DNA of 64,000 nt, from the NCBI GenBank assembly GCA_027257055.1, contig JAPVLO010000232.1, forward strand, positions 2,852,001 to 2,916,000. Direction: 5' to 3'. This DNA is from Cephalopachus bancanus (lineage: Eukaryota > Chordata > Mammalia > Primates > Tarsiidae). Shown here piece after piece: positions 59,717-64,000 of the stretch. How positions within the stretch are numbered: the first letter of the stretch is position 1; the number at the start of each line of letters is the position of its first letter. Both the position numbers and the translations under genes were made by a program. Under the pieces are notes generated by a model. That model saw nothing but the letters and a program-made list of their open reading frames with translations, did no database searches and had not been told where the DNA came from.

Positions 59717-60007
59717 AGCCGGGCTCGGTGGCTCAGCCTGTAATCCCGCGCCTTTGGGAGGCTGAGGTGAGTGGATTGCCTGAGCCCGCGGGTTTGAGAC
59801 CCACCTGGGCAGTGAGACCTCATCTCTACAGTAAATCAAAAAAAAATCAGCCAGGTGTGGTAGCGCATGCCTGTAATTCCAGCTACTCGGAAGGCTGAGG
59901 TGGAAGAATCACTGGAACCCGACAGGTCGAGGCTGCGGTGGCCAGGAGCGGCCACTGCACTCCAGTCTGGGCGATAGAGTGAGACTCCAACTCAAAAAAA
60001 AAAAAAA
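59717..60007 (+). mobile_element. Alu SINE, full-length, distinctive subfamily
   Basis: It is complete from AGCCGGGCTCGGTGGCTCAG to GAGACTCCAACTC plus an A-tail. GAAAGGAAGACCCA occurs at 59703-59716 and 60008-60021 as an exact 14-base target-site duplication, suggesting a relatively recent insertion. The B-box stem has one mismatch (GCGGGTTTGAGACCCAC, 59788-59804). Confidence 0.96.
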
Positions 60008-60154
60008 GAAAGGAAGACCCAGACTGGCTGCGGCACTAGGCGTCAGGAGCATGTGGCTTCCTTCCAACTGGGCCACTACCCTTCATGGACTTACCCTCAA
60101 AAATCTCTCAGACCTAGAATTCCTGTTGTGAATGTCAAACTCTTGAGAAAGACC

Positions 60155-60458
60155 AGGCACGGTGGCTCAGCCTGTCATCCCAGCACTTTGGGAGGATGAG
60201 GCGAGAGAATTACCTGAGCTCAAGTGTTCAATACAAGCCTGGGCAACTTGGTGAGACCTCGTCTCTACAATAAATCACACACAAAAAAAACTAGCTGGAC
60301 ATGGCGGCATGCATCTGTAGTTCCAGTTACTTGGAAGACTGAGGCAGAAGGATCACCTAAACCCAGCAGGTCTAGGCTGCGGTAGTTGTGAGTGTGCCAC
60401 TGCACATACTCCTGGGCGACAGAGTGAGACTCCGACTCAAAAAAAAAAAAAAAAGAGA
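60155..60458 (+). mobile_element. Alu SINE, full-length
   Basis: 'ggcacggtggctcagcctgt' through GAGACTCCGACTC plus an A-tail. Flanking 'gagaaagacca' and 'gagaaagagacca' are a slightly altered target-site duplication. The left-arm B-box region (caagtgttcaatacaagcc) is diverged and lacks the subfamily hairpin. Confidence 0.93.
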
Positions 60459-60474
60459 GAGAGAAAGAGACCAG

Positions 60475-61414
60475 TAAGTTCAGCTTGAGACCAGGAGAGA
60501 AAATCTACTGTCTTTGGGGTCTAATTCAGGCATAACCTCCAGTGTAGGATGCCAGTCCAGACATGGCCCTGGGGACCTCAAAATACTGCAGCCAGAAAAC
60601 AGGGATGGCAGTAGGCCTGGGAGTCACTCCCCGAGGCCTCTCTGTCAGTGTCTTTGGGCCAGTTCATTTGCATCCCTGGGCCTCGGTTCCTTCTTGAAGT
60701 CAGAAGTTGTACTCGATTGTTGACGATTCCTTCTTACTTCTTGATCTCGTGGCTCATGGTGGTGCTTCCTAGTGCTTCTAGGAGGGGTTAATGGGAATCT
60801 TTGGACATCTTTTGATATTTCCAGAAATGCAACAGAAGTTGTTTGTTGGAGATACACTTGCCCAGGCACACTAAAACATCATGTTTCAGTGTATGGCTTA
60901 AAGTTATTTCAGCCCCCTAGGATAGCAATGGTATTTTACTGATAAGAAGACCTGATTGGCAATTAGATTTTGATTAACACAAGATGGAAAATAATCATTA
61001 CTTCATCAATGTAACTTGATTGAAAAAATGTCTTGTGAGATCACTTAGAAGTGAAAGCATTGGCATCCTTGGTCTGTGTTGTAAGAGGAAGTTTAATTTA
61101 TTTATGGGAAGTTGGAATAAATTTTCTCACCCACACCTGCAGACACCTCCAAGAGAACTTTGGAAAATAAGGAACGTGTGGCTGTCTCTCCTCAGCCCCC
61201 AGCATGAAAAGCCCACCTGCTATTAGCCGTGGTGCCAACACACAGAGTGAGTAAGAAGACAAGTTTCAGCAGTAAGAAAAGTTGTCATCAATGCCCTCAC
61301 CCAAGGAACTTGGAAGAACTTAAAACCTACTTTTTCTCACTGTGCGGACATTAACAATCAACATATGTTAAAATGATAGGTAATCATAATATATTCTCAT
61401 GTCTCAAATTTTCT
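60475..61414. other. Unassigned non-coding sequence
   Basis: Nothing recognised. Confidence 0.4.
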
Positions 61415-61560
61415 GGCTAAATCTTGGCCTAACCATATTCTTCCTGTAGCTAGTGTTGTGTTCATGGTCAGTCATTTCTCTGAGCTTTAGTTTCCTCCTT
61501 TGTAGGTTGAGAAGTTGAATAGAAGACTCTCTAAGATTCTTTCTAGCTCAAATTTTCTGT
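61415..61560 (+). mobile_element. MIR-like SINE, sense
   Basis: 'tcatttctctgagctttagt', 'ttcctcctttgtaggttgag' and 'ctaagattctttctagctca' match a MIR-class 3' region (cttctctgagcctcagtttcctc, ctaaggtcccttccagctc). Confidence 0.65.
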
Positions 61561-61569
61561 CTTTCAAAA

Positions 61570-62062
<493 letters not shown>

Positions 62063-62550
62063 GCAGGCACTGGGGGGTTCCCTGTGCTCCTTCCTCCAGT
62101 CTCTTCAACACAAGCTAAGCAGATGCTTGCATGTGCAGTTCTTTTCATCTTTCCCTGACTTCATCCCAATCACCTAAGTTTCTCATCTCTAAATTGCCTG
62201 CAATTTGTCTTCATCTTTCTAGAACTGAAGAGATGATAGCAATGCACTTTCCAGGTGTAGCTCCCTCAGGATCCCTGAACAAGAAGGCAAGCTTCTTTCA
62301 TGGAAGTCCCTTACAGAAGAGTAGAGGGTCTGTCTGGATGGTGCTTCCCAGAAGGCAGGAAACCACAGGACCCCTGCCTGACAAATGAAGGGATTGGGAA
62401 GCAACTCAGGGGACAAGATGAATGAAATCAGAATTTGTTCACCTAAACATAGTAAAACTGAAAAATATTGGGAGACACTTCTCCATGGGACTCAGGTTTT
62501 TGCATGTCTTGCAAACAAGCTGCTGACTGTCATTTCAGGTTAGCTTTTTA
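62063..62550. other. Unassigned non-coding sequence
   Basis: Nothing recognised. Confidence 0.4.
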
Positions 62551-62564
62551 AGAATGCTTGTACA

Positions 62565-62852
62565 TAGCCGGGCTCAGTGGCTCAGCCTGTAATCCCGCAC
62601 CTTTGGGAGGCTGAGGTGAGTGGATTGACTGAGCCCGCGGGTTCGAGACCCGCCTGGGCAGCGAGACCTCATCTCTACAATAAATCAAAAAATCAGCCAG
62701 GTGTGGTAGTGCACGCCTGTAGTTCCAGCTACTTGGAAGGCTGAGGCAGAAGGATTGCTGGAGCCCAGCAGGTCGAGGCTGCGGTGGCCGGGAGCAGCCA
62801 CTGCATTCCAGTCTGGGCGACAGAGTGAGACTCCCACTCAAAAAAAAAAAAA
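62565..62852 (+). mobile_element. Alu SINE, full-length, distinctive subfamily
   Basis: It is complete from AGCCGGGCTCAGTGGCTCAG to GAGACTCCCACTC plus an A-tail. AGAATGCTTGTACA (62551-62564) and AGAATGTTTGTACA (62853-62866) are a target-site duplication with one mismatch. It has an intact B-box hairpin GCGGGTTCGAGACCCGC at 62637-62653. Confidence 0.96.
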
Positions 62853-62866
62853 AGAATGTTTGTACA

Positions 62867-64000
62867 GCACACAGCCCTGGAAGACAAGGATAGTGTCTCA
62901 TCCCAGAGCAAAAAGCAGGCATGTTCACTGCCCATTATAATAGACTTGGGGTTTCCTAAACTCAGGGTTCCTCTCCTATAATAAAACTCACTGTGCATGC
63001 AGATGTTATCTGACCACCTTCATTCCCACCCTGTGAGAACTGGGGTCCTGGCAATCAGCACAAACAAGCTGGCAGTCTGGCTACTGCCCTTACTGTGAGT
63101 AATAAAATCTTTCATCTCTGATCTAGGAATCTCATGTCTTCTGCCAACTCGAAACAATAACAGGCTAATTTGTTAGTTGTAAGTAGAGTAAAATCTCAGA
63201 CCCTTCACAACTCTTGACATTAATAGAATTGAGAACAATTTTCAATAAAAAAATAGTATGTCTTCAAAGAAAGGTCAATAAACTGTATGCTTCCTTTCCT
63301 GAGAACTCAAGAACATTCTCTTAAACAGTAGGAAAGGAGATGTGGACCCAGACTTTTGACTTGTTAAATGTGCTATGACTTGTATGGCTTGCCTAGAGCA
63401 GCTCTGGGATCTCCTATCCCAGGAGACTTTAAAGGATGATTTAGATTCTTCCCCCACCCCATGTGATACAGGTCAAGCCTAGACACACTTGAATGCAAAG
63501 GCAAATACAGGCACTAGCACAGCACTTGTAACACTGTAATGTCTTAAAAGGAAGCTGCCCATATTCAGGCCCTTCACCTGGTCTTTTTCTTTATGAAATA
63601 TCCACAACACGAGGCTTTCTCCAAAGAATTAACTCAACATTAGTCAACTCCAGTCAAAGTCTCATGATGCCCATGACCTGAAACAAGCCTTTTTAAGAGG
63701 TGAATCCTCCCACTGTAGCTGTAGGCCCACCTGGAGAAGCATCTGGTGGATTCAGAAGATCACCAGGGTGGGGAGTAGATGGTGCCAATGTCCAGGATCC
63801 AAAAGTTTGGGTGATGCCTGTCATCTTCAATTCATGGTCCTTCCCATTCTCTTCTGTTCTCCCCAAATGGTTTCACAGGAATGGCTTGAGGAATGAGAAG
63901 ATAAGAGATTGGGAAGGTCCAATGACTCATCATTTCTCAGATGGTGAAGGAAATTACAATGATGGCATGGAGCTCCAAGCACCACAGGAGAGGCTCTGAC
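62867..64000. other. Unassigned non-coding sequence
   Basis: About 1.1 kb to the window end. No gene or repeat recognised. The 99-codon frame at 63700-63999 runs off the window and has no known domain. Confidence 0.4.

Overview
This window is nuclear DNA of a primate. It holds many dimeric, 7SL-derived Alu elements with A-rich tails and target-site duplications, together with L1, L2, MIR, MaLR-type LTR and hAT/mariner DNA-transposon remnants. I found no convincing protein-coding exon, tRNA or rRNA gene, CpG island or CRISPR array. Every long open frame lies in low-complexity sequence, in a transposon, or is an unrecognised chance frame. The best reading is intergenic or long-intron sequence.

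Several Alus (934-1227, 22921-23223, 59717-60007, 62565-62852 and relatives) belong to one distinctive subfamily. It begins GGCTCGGTGGCTCAGCCTG, carries GCGGGTTCGAGACCCGC at its B box and ends GAGACTCCAACTC before the A-tail. They lack the 'gccacggcac' right-arm signature that I associate with lemur and galago Alus, and they are not the usual anthropoid Y/S type. My inference, not a demonstration, is a non-anthropoid primate, with tarsier more likely than lemur or loris.

Layout. 1-8.4 kb: an old antisense L1, Alus, MIR and LTR-like remnants. 8.7-10.5 kb: a MaLR LTR entangled with a local duplication (9012-9530 versus 10063-10520). 12.7-13.2 kb: a CAT-trinucleotide tract. 17.3-19 kb: an Alu with a foreign 30-bp tail segment that recurs inside a disrupted hAT element 1.1 kb away. 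19.5-19.9 and 34.7-35.0 kb: long pyrimidine tracts. 20.4-24.1 kb: three hAT-type elements. 24.6 kb: a 163-bp near-palindrome built from inverted L1 3' ends. 25-29 kb: MaLR LTRs, MIR and MER5A. 30.3-31.9 kb: a duplicated CA-rich block, one copy of which sits inside a MIR. 37-43 kb: MaLR LTRs and L2. 43.4-44.1 kb: a minisatellite of about 100-bp units. 45.0-49.4 kb: two copies of an unclassified repeat flanking a mariner transposase relic and a 3.3-kb antisense L1. 51-55 kb: L1 fragments split by Alus. 57.2-58.8 kb: another local duplication. 59.7-62.9 kb: an Alu cluster.

No genes work together here. The story is insertion layering and small local duplications. Repeat family names rest on remembered consensus features, and boundaries of ancient elements are approximate by tens of bases.
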